Shown: positions 49,901 to 58,517 of the stretch, in pieces
Layout: the number at the start of each line of letters is the position of its first letter
How positions within the stretch are numbered: position 1 is the stretch's first letter
NCBI RefSeq assembly: GCF_012927445.1
Contig: NZ_JABBPD010000001.1
Coordinates: 372,001 to 436,000, forward strand
Source of the DNA: Rhodoferax sp.
Lineage (GTDB): Bacteria; Pseudomonadota; Gammaproteobacteria; Burkholderiales; Burkholderiaceae_C
Length of the DNA stretch: 64,000 nt
Direction of reading: 5' to 3'
Notes under the pieces: model-generated
Databases searched by the model: none
Seen by the model: only the letters and a program-made list of their open reading frames with translations
What the model was told of the DNA's origin: nothing
Position numbers and translations under genes: made by a program

Positions 49901-51721
49901 GTAGGTGATGTCCAGCGTGTAGCTGCGGAATTTTCCTTGCGTGTGCTTCTCAATGTCGCGCAACTTGGCCATGTCGGCAAAGTCCAGCACGGGCTGGCTC
50001 ACCTCCAGGCGCATCGGCGGATTGACCTGGTTGATGTCGAGCAAATTGGGTTTCGGGCCGACAAAAGACACCAGCGACATCACGATCGCTTCGCGAATCG
50101 GGTCGATCGGGGGATTGGTCACCTGCGCGAACAACTGCTTGAAGTAGTTGTAAAGCGGCTTGTTTTTATCGCTCAAAACGGCCAGCGGACTGTCGTTGCC
50201 CATGGAGCCCAGCGATTCTTCACCGGCCACTGCCATCGGTGCGATCAGGAACTTGATGTCTTCCTGGGTAAAACCAAAAGCTTGCTGACGGTCCAGCAGG
50301 CTCACGACGCTTTCTGACGCCGAAGCCGGTTCGCCACCGCCGACCACGTCATCCAGCCGGATGCGCAAGTTCTCGATCCACTGCTTGTACGGCTTGCTGT
50401 TGGCCAGATTGGCCTTCAGCTCTTCGTCGTCGATCATGCGGCCCTGTTCCAGGTCGATCATGAACATCTTGCCGGGCTGCAGGCGCCATTTGCGCACGAT
50501 CTTGTTCTCCGGCACCGGCAGCACGCCCGACTCGGACGCCATGATGACCAGATCGTCATCGGTGATGCAGTAGCGCGAAGGACGCAGGCCGTTGCGGTCC
50601 AGCGTGGCGCCAATCTGGCGGCCATCGGTGAACACGATGGATGCCGGGCCGTCCCACGGCTCCATCATGGCGGCGTGGTATTCATAGAAGGCCTTGCGGC
50701 GCTCGTCCATGGTGGTGTGTTGCTCCCACGGCTCGGGAATCATCATCATCACGGCCTGGCTGATCGGGTAGCCCGCCATCGTCAGCAGTTCCAGGCAGTT
50801 GTCGAAGGTGGCAGTGTCGGACTGGCCGGCAAAGCTGATCGGGTACAGCTTTTGCAGATCGGCGCCCAGCACCGGCGACGACATCACGCCTTCACGCGCC
50901 TTCATCCAGTTGTAGTTGCCCTTGACGGTGTTGATCTCGCCGTTGTGCGCCACATAGCGGTACGGGTGGGCCAGCGGCCACTCGGGGAAGGTGTTGGTCG
51001 AGAAGCGCTGGTGCACCAGGCCTAGTGCCGAGACGCAGCGCACGTCGCTCAGGTCTTTGAAGTAGACGCCGACCTGATCGGCCAGCAGCAAGCCCTTGTA
51101 CACCACGGTACGGCTGGACATGCTGGGCACGTAATATTCTTTGCTGTGCTTGAGCTTGAGCGCCTGAATGTGGGCACTGGCGGTCTTGCGGATGACGTAC
51201 AGCTTGCGCTCCAGCGCGTCCTGCACGATCACATCGTTGCCGCGGCCAATGAAGACCTGCTTGAGCACCGGCTCTTTTTCGCGCACGGTGGGCGACATCG
51301 GCATGTCGCGATTCACCGGCACATCGCGCCAGCCCAGCAGCACCTGGCCTTCGGCCTTGATGGCACGGTCCATCTCTTGCTCGCACGCGAGACGCGAAGC
51401 GTGCTCTTTCGGCAAAAAGACCATGCCGACGCCGTATTCGCCGGGTGGCGGCAAGGTCACGCCTTGCGCCGCCATCTCTTCCCGGTACAGCGCATCGGGC
51501 AACTGGATCAGAATGCCGGCCCCATCACCCATCAGCTTGTCGGCACCGACGGCACCCCGATGGTCCAGGTTTTCCAGAATTTTGAGCGCATTCTTGACAA
51601 TGTCGTGCGACTTGGTGCCCTTGATATGCGCCACAAAGCCCACGCCACAAGCGTCATGCTCGTGTTCGGTGGAATACAAACCGTTGTTCTGAAGATCTCG
51701 AATTTCCGCAGCCGTCGTCAT
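46970..51721 (-). CDS. gltB: Glutamate synthase large subunit GltB
   Basis: 1583 residues. The N-terminal glutaminase domain becomes active after removal of a 24-residue propeptide before C25 (HDACGVGF). Central and FMN-binding synthase domains follow, then a 3Fe-4S site in [19 protein letters not shown] and a C-terminal beta-helix (GXXGGXXXG-type GALTKV...GGQSFGAF). It converts glutamine and 2-oxoglutarate to glutamate. The last about 20 residues ([12 protein letters not shown] plus a Lys/Glu/Ala tail) are encoded by a dispersed repeat. Confidence 0.97.
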   Translation of the reverse strand: MTTAAEIRDLQNNGLYSTEHEHDACGVGFVAHIKGTKSHDIVKNALKILENLDHRGAVGADKLMGDGAGILIQLPDALYREEMAAQGVTLPPPGEYGVGMVFLPKEHASRLACEQEMDRAIKAEGQVLLGWRDVPVNRDMPMSPTVREKEPVLKQVFIGRGNDVIVQDALERKLYVIRKTASAHIQALKLKHSKEYYVPSMSSRTVVYKGLLLADQVGVYFKDLSDVRCVSALGLVHQRFSTNTFPEWPLAHPYRYVAHNGEINTVKGNYNWMKAREGVMSSPVLGADLQKLYPISFAGQSDTATFDNCLELLTMAGYPISQAVMMMIPEPWEQHTTMDERRKAFYEYHAAMMEPWDGPASIVFTDGRQIGATLDRNGLRPSRYCITDDDLVIMASESGVLPVPENKIVRKWRLQPGKMFMIDLEQGRMIDDEELKANLANSKPYKQWIENLRIRLDDVVGGGEPASASESVVSLLDRQQAFGFTQEDIKFLIAPMAVAGEESLGSMGNDSPLAVLSDKNKPLYNYFKQLFAQVTNPPIDPIREAIVMSLVSFVGPKPNLLDINQVNPPMRLEVSQPVLDFADMAKLRDIEKHTQGKFRSYTLDITYPLVWGREGVEAKLASLCAEAVDAIQGGKNILIISDRGVSATQVAIPALLALSAIHQHLVGAGLRTSAGLVVETGTAREVHHFGVLAGYGAEAVHPYLAMETLASIHKDLPGDLSADKAIYNYVKAVGKGLSKIMSKMGVSTYMSYCGAQLFEAIGLNSNTIAKYFAGTPSRVEGIGVFEIAEEAIRMHKAAFSDDPVLANMLDAGGEYAWRARGEEHMWSPDAIAKLQHSTRSNNWNTYKEYAQLINDQSKRHMTLRGLFEFKIDPAKAIPVEEVESAKEIVKRFATGAMSLGSISTEAHATLAVAMNRIGGKSNTGEGGEDPARYRNELKGIPIKQGQTMADIIGHDVVEVDIPLNPTDSLRSRIKQVASGRFGVTAEYLSSADQIQIKMAQGAKPGEGGQLPGGKVSEYIGRLRHSVPGVGLISPPPHHDIYSIEDLAQLIHDLKNVAPHAGISVKLVAEIGVGTIAAGVAKCKADHVVIAGHDGGTGASPWSSIKHCGSPWEIGLAETQQTLVLNRLRSRIRVQADGQMKTGRDVAIGALLGADEFGFATAPLVVEGCIMMRKCHLNTCPVGVATQDPTLRKKFSGKPEHVVNYFFFIAEEVRQIMAQLGIRKFDDLIGRADLLDMRQGIEHWKASGLDFSRLFAMPNVPADVPRFQTLEQDHGLEKSLDNVLIAKSRAAIDKGEKVQFMEMTRNVNRSVGAMLSGALTKVHPEGLPDDTIRIQLEGTGGQSFGAFLAKGITMYLIGDANDYTGKGLSGGRIVVRPSIDFRGEAIRNTIVGNTVMYGATAGEAFFSGVGGERFAVRLSGATTVVEGTGDHGCEYMTGGTVAVLGKTGRNFAAGMSGGIAYVYDEDGQFAKRCNTAMVSMEKVLTAAEQQASIDASLWHRGQSDEAQLKKLLEDHNRWTGSKRARELLDTWDVSRLKFVKVFPNEYKRALGEIHARGRGVLSKEALALTSRAQVATKKEAVPAK
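46986..47042 (-). repeat. Dispersed palindromic repeat, copy 5 (encodes GltB C-terminus)
   Basis: On the minus strand GTCAAAAGAAGCGCTAGCCC, then TTACCAGCCGTGCGCAAGTA, then GCTACAAAAAAAGAAGC. This is the same order as the intergenic copies, but it lies inside the last codons of gltB without breaking the frame. The hairpin half is imperfect here. Confidence 0.6.
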
Positions 51722-51754
51722 GGCGCACTCCTAATAATTGGCACTGGGGTGTGA

Positions 51755-51783
51755 AGAATACTGCAACGCAACAAAAGTGCCAA
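51755..51783 (-). promoter_or_regulatory. Candidate sigma70 promoter for gltBD
   Basis: Minus-strand TTGGCA (51778-51783), a 17-nt spacer, then TATTCT (51755-51760). The predicted start point near 51748 gives a leader of about 27 nt, and AGGAG lies just before the gltB ATG. Confidence 0.55.
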
Positions 51784-51849
51784 GCAGAATAATTGGGGTC
51801 AGATTCTAATTAAATCAGCATTAATTTAATTAAAAAATAATTGGGGACA

Positions 51850-51906
51850 TATCAAATTCAATAGCTACTTACGCATCACCAACGGGGGCTAGCAGCTTAT
51901 TTGACT
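51850..51906 (-). repeat. Dispersed palindromic repeat, copy 6 (encodes RAYT C-terminus)
   Basis: On the minus strand GTCAAATAAGCTGCTAGCCC, then CCGTTGGTGATGCGTAAGTA, then GCTATTGAATTTGATAT. The transposase stop (TAA of GCGTAAGTA) is inside it, so residues SNKLLAPVGDA come from the repeat. This ties the repeat family physically to the transposase. Confidence 0.7.
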
Positions 51907-52600
51907 CTAAATTCTTGAGGGAAACCGGCCGCCCGGCATTGCCTTTGGTCAGCCGACGCTGTGTTCTTTTTTGTAACTTCGCCACAAAATCAGCATCGCC
52001 CAGCGCCCAGCCGGAGAGCGCCGAGTCCGTCAAAGCCGCCTGCTGCCCCGGGCTGATGCCCGACTGCACCAATTCTGCGTACGCCGCTTCACGGGCAAAC
52101 GGCGTGTTACCCAGCTCCCACACCTGCGGGTGCGGCGTGATCAGTTTGTCGATGCGCTGCCCGGTGTAATGCCCGTAACTCGACCACGGATAGTCGCGCG
52201 CCTGGGCCACCAGGCCCGCCCGCACCGGGTTGAGGTCGAGATAGGCCATGCACGCCAGCAGATAGCGCTCGGTCTGGATCACGGTTGACTTGTAGCGTCC
52301 TTCCCACAAAGTACCGCTGCGCTTTTGCGCGTCATTGAAATAACGCACATAACGCCGGCCCACTGCCTGCATCATCTGCGGCAAACCCTCTGCGGTTTGC
52401 GGCGTGACCAGCAAATGAAAGTGGTTGCGCATCAACACATAGGCGTGAATCGCCACGTCAAACTTCTTCGCGTTCTCAAACAGCAGATCGAGCAGCGTCT
52501 GGTAATCCGCGCTGGAGAAAAAAATGGGCTGCCGGTTGTTACCGCGCTGAATGACGTGGTGCGGGTAACCGGGCAGCGTGAGGCGGGGAAGACGGGCCAT
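51869..52600 (-). CDS. REP-associated tyrosine transposase (RAYT, Y1/IS200-like)
   Basis: The ATG at 52600 (MARLPRLTLPGYPHHVIQRG) gives 243 residues; the longer frame upstream is not family-like. The HUH motif is present as HFH (60-62, in VLMRNHFHLLVTP) and the nucleophile Tyr in GRRYVRYFN (84 or 87). GTLWEGRYKSTVIQTERYLLACMAYLDLNPVRAGLV is a RAYT signature. The gene appears intact. The C-terminus is made by the dispersed repeat. Confidence 0.9.
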   Translation of the reverse strand: MARLPRLTLPGYPHHVIQRGNNRQPIFFSSADYQTLLDLLFENAKKFDVAIHAYVLMRNHFHLLVTPQTAEGLPQMMQAVGRRYVRYFNDAQKRSGTLWEGRYKSTVIQTERYLLACMAYLDLNPVRAGLVAQARDYPWSSYGHYTGQRIDKLITPHPQVWELGNTPFAREAAYAELVQSGISPGQQAALTDSALSGWALGDADFVAKLQKRTQRRLTKGNAGRPVSLKNLESNKLLAPVGDA

Positions 52601-52695
52601 GAAAGTGCAGTGTGAATATCTGCGCCATCTTAATGGGAGTCTGACCCTCATGCTCTGAATTGCCACTGTGCGATCATCCAAGCTTGATTCGGAGA

Positions 52696-53085
52696 ATGCC
52701 TGTGACCTCACTCACCAAAGTTGTACTGTTTACCGACCCAGCTGGTCGCGCCCGTTTTCGCGAGGAGCTTGTTGACTTGACCGAGGGCTCGCCCAGTTCG
52801 CAGCTCACGCCGTTGATGCCCTCCGGCGGCTACCAACTGCGCCAGAGCCCGGTCGGTTTTCGCAGCACTTTTCACTGCACCGACGCGCCGCAATGGGTCT
52901 TCATCTTGCGTGGGCAGATGGAGATTTTTCTGCAAGACGGCAGCTCACGCCTTTTCAAGGCGGGCGAACACTTCTATTCAGCCGACACCCTGCCGGAAGG
53001 CGTGAGTTTCGATGCCAGCATTCACGGTCACTGGAGCCGGCAAGTCGGGCCCGACCCGCTGGTGACCCTGTTTGTGCGCGGCTAA
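52696..53085 (+). CDS. Cupin-domain protein
   Basis: A 129-residue protein from the ATG at 52696, preceded by CGGAGA. A single cupin barrel: FHCTDAPQWVFILRGQMEIFLQDGSSRLFKAGEHFYSADTLP gives the G(X)n-type motif 1 with one histidine and motif 2 with GEHFYS and later HGHWSRQ. Metal ligation may be incomplete. No partner gene suggests a substrate. It has its own strand island between minus-strand genes. Confidence 0.7.
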   Translation: MPVTSLTKVVLFTDPAGRARFREELVDLTEGSPSSQLTPLMPSGGYQLRQSPVGFRSTFHCTDAPQWVFILRGQMEIFLQDGSSRLFKAGEHFYSADTLPEGVSFDASIHGHWSRQVGPDPLVTLFVRG

Positions 53086-53223
53086 AGCGCGGGGCGTAAC
53101 GACGGACGTTGATCACCCGGACTTTGCGGCCGGGGTTGAGCAGACGCACCGCATCGCCGGAGGCGAACCCCTCGGCGCCCTTGGCTTGCACAAGGGAACG
53201 GCGTTGCCCGCCGCGGCACCGGA

Positions 53224-54180
53224 TCAGACCGGTGTTTCGCTGGCCGTGACGTCGGCGGCAGGGCTCGTTTCAGGCTCAGCCGGCAAGACAAAGCGGCTGT
53301 CCAGCAGGCTGGTCAGCCCGAATTCCTGCAGCAGCGCTCGCAGGCGCTGTGCGGCGGCCCGTTTTTTCTGGCCGGTGTAGCGGGCGATGATGAGCTCGTT
53401 TTTCATGCTGTGCTCCCAACCCACCAGCTCGGTCACGGTCACCTGGTAACCGCAGGCCTCCAGGTACAGGCAGCGCAACACATTGGTGATCTGGCTGCCC
53501 ATCTCGCGAGTGTGCAGCGGATGGCGCCACAGTTCGGCCAGCGGCGTGCGCGTCAGGGAAAGTGCCTTGTACTGGCTCAGGCAGCGCGCCACTTCGGCCT
53601 GACAACAAGGCACCAGCACCATGAATTTGGCCTGCTTTTGCAGGCCAAAAGCAATCGCGTCATCGGTGGCGGTATCGCAGGCGTGCAGCGCGGTGACGAC
53701 GTCAATCTTTTCAGGCAGTGCGTCCGATTGCGTCGATTCGGCCACACTCAGATTCAAAAACGACATGCGCTCAAAGCCGAGCTTGGCAGCCAGTTCACGC
53801 GATTTTTGCACCAGTTCACCCCGGGTTTCGATGCCGTAGATATGACCGGCCGGTTTGTCCTTGAAAAATAGGTCGTAAATGATGAAACCTAAATACGATT
53901 TACCGGCGCCGTGGTCGGCCAGTGTGATGCCTGACGCCTTTTCGGGCAGTTCCAGCAGCAGCTTTTCAATGAACTGAAACAGGTGGTAGACCTGCTTGAG
54001 TTTGCGACGCGAGTCTTGGTTGAGCTTGCCGTCGCGGGTCAGGATGTGCAACTCTTTGAGCAACTCAATCGACTGGCCGGGCCTGATTTCAGGCGCGATA
54101 ACGCCAGCCTCTTGCGGCTTGGCTGGCATGCTGGTTTGTGACTCGTTCCGGGACGAGCGATCGATTTTTTTTGTTTTCAT
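53224..54180 (-). CDS. SAM-dependent methyltransferase-like protein (PF13679 type)
   Basis: A 318-residue protein with a Rossmann-type motif I in ITLADHGAGKSYLGFIIYD, an acidic motif II near YGIETRGELVQKS, and the conserved LHACDTATDDAIAFG and VLVPCCQAE blocks of the Methyltransf_32 family. The N-terminus is Lys/Arg/Ser-rich and the C-terminal tail Ala/Pro/Glu-rich, both likely disordered. Substrate unknown; RNA is plausible from distant relatives. The stop of the DUF1415 gene overlaps its ATG. Confidence 0.75.
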   Translation of the reverse strand: MKTKKIDRSSRNESQTSMPAKPQEAGVIAPEIRPGQSIELLKELHILTRDGKLNQDSRRKLKQVYHLFQFIEKLLLELPEKASGITLADHGAGKSYLGFIIYDLFFKDKPAGHIYGIETRGELVQKSRELAAKLGFERMSFLNLSVAESTQSDALPEKIDVVTALHACDTATDDAIAFGLQKQAKFMVLVPCCQAEVARCLSQYKALSLTRTPLAELWRHPLHTREMGSQITNVLRCLYLEACGYQVTVTELVGWEHSMKNELIIARYTGQKKRAAAQRLRALLQEFGLTSLLDSRFVLPAEPETSPAADVTASETPV

Positions 54181-54797
54181 TGTTTTTTTCTGTCAGGCGC
54201 GTCGGCACTGCGGGTTTCGTCCACCAGCGCATGATGGGGGCAGCCCTGCGAACGCCCTACGCCCAGCGCCGCCCAGCCGTCGGCCCCCAGCCGCTCCATG
54301 GTTTCCATGTTCTTCTCGAAAATGGTTTCCGCCTCGGGAAAAGCGTCCACCGCGCGGTCAATGCTGTCTTCGCGCAGCAGATGCAAGGTCGGATAGGGCG
54401 AGCGGTTGGTGTAATTGGTGATGTCGTCCGCCCGGGTGCCGGCGAACTGGTAGTCCGGGTGCAAATTGGCGATTTGCAGCACCCCCTCCAGCTCCAGATC
54501 GAGCAAGGCCTGATCGGCCTTGGCCAGAAAATCATTGAAGTCAAGAAAATCAGCCAGACAATCGGGCGCGATTAAAAGCGTCGTGTCGCGTGCTGCTGGG
54601 GCGCTGTCCAACAGCGCTTTGAGCTCAACAATCAGATCCTGCAGCAGCGCTTGCGCCGTCTGGGCGCGACTCACTACATAGTGGATTTGGCCTTTCACAT
54701 GCACGCTTTTGGCAAACGGGCACAGGTTCAAACCAATCACCGCCCGCTCCAGCCAGACGCGGGTATCGTCAATTGCCATTTGTGTTGTCACCGTCAT
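54177..54797 (-). CDS. DUF1415 family protein
   Basis: A 206-residue protein. RVWLERAVIGLNLCPFAKSVHVKGQIHYVVS with its LCPFA cysteine, HPDYQFAGTRADDITNYTNRSPYPTLHLLREDSIDRAV and the late RSQGCPHH are DUF1415 signatures. Function unknown. Two cysteine-containing motifs suggest a metal or redox role. The stop overlaps the methyltransferase-like gene start by 4 nt. Confidence 0.88.
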   Translation of the reverse strand: MTVTTQMAIDDTRVWLERAVIGLNLCPFAKSVHVKGQIHYVVSRAQTAQALLQDLIVELKALLDSAPAARDTTLLIAPDCLADFLDFNDFLAKADQALLDLELEGVLQIANLHPDYQFAGTRADDITNYTNRSPYPTLHLLREDSIDRAVDAFPEAETIFEKNMETMERLGADGWAALGVGRSQGCPHHALVDETRSADAPDRKKQ

Positions 54798-54809
54798 TTT
54801 TTCACTCCC

Positions 54810-55457
54810 TTAAACAAAGCTATTGGGCTGTCCCACAATCAATTTGGCCAGTTCATCCAGCACCGCGCTTTGAATCTGGTCAGCGGGATAACTGGTCATC
54901 ATGAGCTCGAAACCCGTTGCATTGGCCAGCCGAAACGCCAATTTGGCGGCGTCATGATCAGCGGTGATGGTGACGCTGGCACGAGCTTCGGTCACATAGT
55001 CAAATCGAATCGCCTGCAAGGTGTTTTTCTCTGGATGCCGCACATTAACGCGCTCATGCTGGACCGTGCCAGCCGCCAAGCGCGCTTCAATCCGCTGTAA
55101 ATCCGGCGGAAAGTTGGCACTGACACTGCCGCCCACGGGCGCACCCTCGCGCGGCACCATGCGCCAGCCCATGGCGATGTAGTCAAACACCTCTTGGTCG
55201 CGCAGTTTCTTTTTGCGCGCATCAATCCGAAAATCAACCAGCTTCATTGCGGGCCAAGGCGTCTTGCCATCCAGACTGAGTTGGGGACCGGTCGGCCCAA
55301 TCACATTCAGCTGCTGCACGAGCTCCGCGACATACAACCACGCCGTTTTTGACGCCGCTTCGGTCAACCGTGTGTTCGCTTCAGTGTGGCTCTGCTGCGC
55401 ACTTTGCTCGGTTTGCAACGCACTGGCTTGCGATTTAAGTTGATTGAGAAAACTCAC
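54810..55457 (-). CDS. Conserved hypothetical protein
   Basis: A 215-residue protein without signal peptide or membrane helices. The N-terminal Gln/Ala/Thr-rich stretch (1-36) looks like a coiled or amphipathic helix, followed by a mixed alpha/beta body (LVDFRIDARKKKLRDQEVFDYIAMGWRMVP, RVNVRHPEKNTLQAIRFDYVTEARASVTITADHD). I do not recognise the family by name, but the character is that of a conserved Comamonadaceae cytosolic protein. It lies 12 nt upstream of the DUF1415 gene and probably shares its transcript. Confidence 0.65.
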   Translation of the reverse strand: MSFLNQLKSQASALQTEQSAQQSHTEANTRLTEAASKTAWLYVAELVQQLNVIGPTGPQLSLDGKTPWPAMKLVDFRIDARKKKLRDQEVFDYIAMGWRMVPREGAPVGGSVSANFPPDLQRIEARLAAGTVQHERVNVRHPEKNTLQAIRFDYVTEARASVTITADHDAAKLAFRLANATGFELMMTSYPADQIQSAVLDELAKLIVGQPNSFV

Positions 55458-55531
55458 GACGAATCCCTGGGCATTTTTGTTTGCCCGATTTTAACGATGC
55501 ACTCAAATGCCACACTCGGCGCTTGAGCCGT

Positions 55532-56707
55532 TCAGGACAACAAACGCTGGCCCGTCAAGCGCTCATGCTCATGGCCGGCAAAACGGTCCGTCATGCCGGC
55601 AATGTAGTCCGCCACCACGCGGGCTGCAGCGCTCAGTTCATCCGCTGCGCCGCAGGCGGCCGCGGAGCGGGCCAGAAATCGGCCCTGCATTTCCTGCGGA
55701 TTGTTCAAATAGGCGTCAAAAAGCTCGCGCACCATCTGCTGGGCCAGCCCGGTCGTCTGCATCACTTGCGGATGCCGGTACAGCTGCTGCAACAGAAATT
55801 TTTTGAGTTCCTGTGACTTGAGCCGCATCTCTTCCCCAAACTGCAGCAAGGGCGGCATCTGGCGCACCGCATCCGCACTGCATGGCGCGGCAGCGTCCAG
55901 CGCCTGGCCGGTCGCGGCAATCACGTCGTACACCTGGGCACTGAGCATGCGGCGAATGCTCTCGTAGAGCAGTCGCCGACCCTGCGATTGATCCTGCAAC
56001 TGCGGATACTCAGCCAGCGTCTCGCGCCTGTAATCATCAAACAAGGCGACCTCCTGCAGCTGCTCCAGCGTAATCAGCCCGGAGCGCACGCCATCGTCAA
56101 TGTCATGTGCGTTGTAGGCAATTTCGTCGGCCAGATTGCACAGCTGCGCCTCCAGACTAGGTTGGGTGCGCGCCAGAAAGCGCCGCCCGACACCACCCGG
56201 CTCGTGCTGCTCAAGATCAAGGGCATGGCTGCGGGAACAGTGCTTGAGAATGCCTTCGCGCGTCTCAAAGGTAAGGTTCAAGCCGTCGAACTGGGGGTAG
56301 CGTTCCTCCAGTTTATCGACCACCCGCAAGCTCTGCAGATTGTGCTCAAAGCCGCCAAACTCGGTCATGCACTCGTTGAGCGCGTCCTGCCCAGCATGGC
56401 CAAACGGCGTGTGGCCCAAGTCATGCGCCAGCGCAATCGCCTCCACCAAGTCTTCATTGAGTTGGAGCGAGCGGGCGATGGAACGCCCCAGCTGCGCCAC
56501 CTCCAGCGAGTGGGTGAGCCGTGTGCGAAACAGGTCGCCTTCGTGGTTGAGAAACACCTGCGTCTTGTACACCAGGCGCCGAAACGCGGTGCAATGCACG
56601 ATCCGGTCCCGGTCGCGCTGGTACTCGGTGCGCGTCGGCGCCGGTGCTTGCGCGAAACGGCGACCGCGCGATTGGGCAGGATCACAGGCAAAAGCGGCAA
56701 GCGTCAT
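55532..56707 (-). CDS. dgt: dGTP triphosphohydrolase-like protein
   Basis: A 391-residue HD-domain protein. FRTRLTHSLEVAQLGRSIARSL supplies the first His, ALAHDLGHTPFGHAGQDAL supplies the HD and further His, and DEIAYNAHDIDDG supplies the last Asp. The N-terminal RTEYQRDRDRIVHCTAFRRLVYKTQVF is the type I/II dGTPase signature. It hydrolyses dNTP to deoxynucleoside and triphosphate. It follows aroB across a dispersed repeat. Confidence 0.95.
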   Translation of the reverse strand: MTLAAFACDPAQSRGRRFAQAPAPTRTEYQRDRDRIVHCTAFRRLVYKTQVFLNHEGDLFRTRLTHSLEVAQLGRSIARSLQLNEDLVEAIALAHDLGHTPFGHAGQDALNECMTEFGGFEHNLQSLRVVDKLEERYPQFDGLNLTFETREGILKHCSRSHALDLEQHEPGGVGRRFLARTQPSLEAQLCNLADEIAYNAHDIDDGVRSGLITLEQLQEVALFDDYRRETLAEYPQLQDQSQGRRLLYESIRRMLSAQVYDVIAATGQALDAAAPCSADAVRQMPPLLQFGEEMRLKSQELKKFLLQQLYRHPQVMQTTGLAQQMVRELFDAYLNNPQEMQGRFLARSAAACGAADELSAAARVVADYIAGMTDRFAGHEHERLTGQRLLS

Positions 56708-56725
56708 GGGTATTTATAAGAAATA

Positions 56726-56774
56726 GGGCTCTAGCCCTTATAGAATATGCGCAAGTAGCTATTATTTATATAGC
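56726..56774 (+). repeat. Dispersed palindromic repeat, copy 7
   Basis: In the aroB-dgt gap: GGGCTCTAGCCCTTATAGAA, then TATGCGCAAGTA, then GCTATTATTTATATAGC (56758-56774), a 17-nt hairpin. GGGCTCTAGCCC is itself a perfect 12-nt palindrome here. Confidence 0.7.
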
Positions 56775-56776
56775 AA

Positions 56777-57883
56777 TCAGGCGCAGCACGCATCGATCAC
56801 CTCGCGCACCAGCGCATCAGGCGCGTTGCGCATAGCGGCGCTGGCGGGCCCGTCGATCACGACGAATCTGATTTCTCCACCTTCCGCCTTTTTGTCCACG
56901 CGCATCAGTTCCAGGTAGCGTCCGGCGTTGTCACTCTCGGACAGGCGCGGCCCGGTTACCGGCAGGCCCGCCTTTTGAATCAGCGTGGTCAGCCGCTGCA
57001 CAAAAGCGGCGTCCACCAGCCCCAGCCGCTGCGACAAATGCGCCGCCATCACCATGCCGCAGCCGACGGCCTCGCCATGCAGCCACTCGCCGTAGCCCAG
57101 GCCCGCCTCGATCGCGTGGCCAAAGGTATGGCCAAAGTTGAGAATGGCACGCAGCCCCGCTTCGCGCTCGTCCTGCCCCACGACCCAGGCCTTGATTTCA
57201 CAGCTGCGCTTGACCGCATGGGCCAGCGCCGCCGGGTCACGCGCCATCAGGGCGGCGATGTTGTCCTCAATCCAGGCCAAAAAGTCCAGATCGGCAATCG
57301 GGCCGTATTTGATGATTTCGGCCAGTCCGGCACTGAGCTCCCGCTGCGGCAGGGTCTTGAGCGTATCCAGATCGCACACCACCTTGAGCGGCTGATAAAA
57401 CGCACCGATCATGTTCTTGCCCAGCGGATGGTTGATGCCGGTCTTGCCGCCGACCGACGAATCAACCTGCGCCAGCAAGGTGGTGGGCACCTGGACAAAC
57501 GGCACACCGCGCATATAGCTGGCGGCGGCAAAGCCCGTCATGTCGCCAACAACGCCGCCGCCGAGGGCGAAAAGAACGGTTTTTCGGTCGCAGCCATTGG
57601 TCAGCAAGGCATCAAAAATCAAATTCAGGGTCTGCCAGGTTTTATAGACTTCGCCATCCGGCAGGATCACCGTGTGAATGTTGGCGTACTTTCCTTGCAA
57701 CGCCGTTGTAAGACGCGCGGCATACAACGGCGCCACCGTGGTGTTGCTCACAATCAAGGCACTGCTGGCGGCGGGCAGCTCCGCATAACTCAAGGGGTTG
57801 TCAAAAAGCGAACCCCGAATGGCGATGTGGTAGCTGCGATCTTGCAGATCAATGAAAACGGTTTGGAGGTCTGGGACATTCAT
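56777..57883 (-). CDS. aroB: 3-dehydroquinate synthase AroB
   Basis: Second step of the shikimate pathway, NAD- and zinc-dependent. The ATG at 57883 ([20 protein letters not shown]) gives 368 residues; an ATG at 57889 is equally possible. [47 protein letters not shown] is diagnostic. Zinc ligands are the Glu near AEIIKYG and His in [12 protein letters not shown] and WLHGEAV. It pairs with aroK 66 nt upstream. Confidence 0.97.
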   Translation of the reverse strand: MNVPDLQTVFIDLQDRSYHIAIRGSLFDNPLSYAELPAASSALIVSNTTVAPLYAARLTTALQGKYANIHTVILPDGEVYKTWQTLNLIFDALLTNGCDRKTVLFALGGGVVGDMTGFAAASYMRGVPFVQVPTTLLAQVDSSVGGKTGINHPLGKNMIGAFYQPLKVVCDLDTLKTLPQRELSAGLAEIIKYGPIADLDFLAWIEDNIAALMARDPAALAHAVKRSCEIKAWVVGQDEREAGLRAILNFGHTFGHAIEAGLGYGEWLHGEAVGCGMVMAAHLSQRLGLVDAAFVQRLTTLIQKAGLPVTGPRLSESDNAGRYLELMRVDKKAEGGEIRFVVIDGPASAAMRNAPDALVREVIDACCA

Positions 57884-57949
57884 ACCCATGAGTTTAGAGG
57901 CACTTGAGGGTGGCGCGTGCTGCCCGCCGCTGGCGGCGGCCACACAAGG

Positions 57950-58474
57950 TCAAGAACCGGGCACGAGGCCCGCCAGCTCCAGTTGCATCACGATCATGTT
58001 AACCAGGGTGGCCACCGATGGGCGCCCGGTCTCAATAATGAAATGCGCCGTTTCCCGGTAGAGCGGATCGCGCAGGGTATGCAGATCGCGCAAGCGGCCC
58101 AACGGATCAGCCACTTGCAGCAAAGGCCGGTTCACGTCATGGCGCAGGCGCCGAAACAATTCGTCGGGTGAGGAATTCAGGTAAATCACCTGCCCCCGTT
58201 CCCGCAGGTGCAGGCGGTTAGCGGCCCGCAACACGACGCCACCACCGGTCGACAACACGCCTTTTTGATTCAACGTAAGTTGGTCGATGACCGACTCCTC
58301 CACATCGCGAAATCGATCCTCCCCTTCCCGCTCGAAGTACTCACGGATGGAGCAACCGATCCGCTGCTCAATCACATGGTCGGAATCAAAGAACGGCAGT
58401 TGCAGCCGCCGGGCGAGTTGCCGCCCGACGGTGGATTTACCGGAGCCAGGCAGGCCGACCAGACTCAGTATCAA
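57950..58474 (-). CDS. aroK: Shikimate kinase AroK
   Basis: Phosphorylates shikimate. It has 174 residues. P-loop GLPGSGKS (about 7-14), shikimate-binding DSDHVIE with a conserved Asp, the LSTGGGVVLR motif, and lid NRPLL-type R residues. Follows pilQ in the conserved pilMNOPQ-aroK-aroB order. Confidence 0.97.
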   Translation of the reverse strand: MILSLVGLPGSGKSTVGRQLARRLQLPFFDSDHVIEQRIGCSIREYFEREGEDRFRDVEESVIDQLTLNQKGVLSTGGGVVLRAANRLHLRERGQVIYLNSSPDELFRRLRHDVNRPLLQVADPLGRLRDLHTLRDPLYRETAHFIIETGRPSVATLVNMIVMQLELAGLVPGS

Positions 58475-58517
58475 TTGAGCAACAAATTAATCACAGAAGC
58501 GTAACGACATTCAAGGT

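Larger units (their letters stand above)
51796..52647. mobile_element. RAYT/REP-associated transposase unit with inverted ends
   Basis: The transposase gene is bracketed by an 11-nt inverted pair: GGGTCAGATTC at 51796-51806 and GAGTCTGACCC at 52637-52647 (10 of 11 match as inverted repeat). A second, diverged TTGGGGACATAT lies at 51843-51854, and the AT-rich TTAATTTAATTAAAAAATAA is at 51816-51835. A copy of the dispersed repeat overlaps the 3' end of the gene. Confidence 0.55.
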
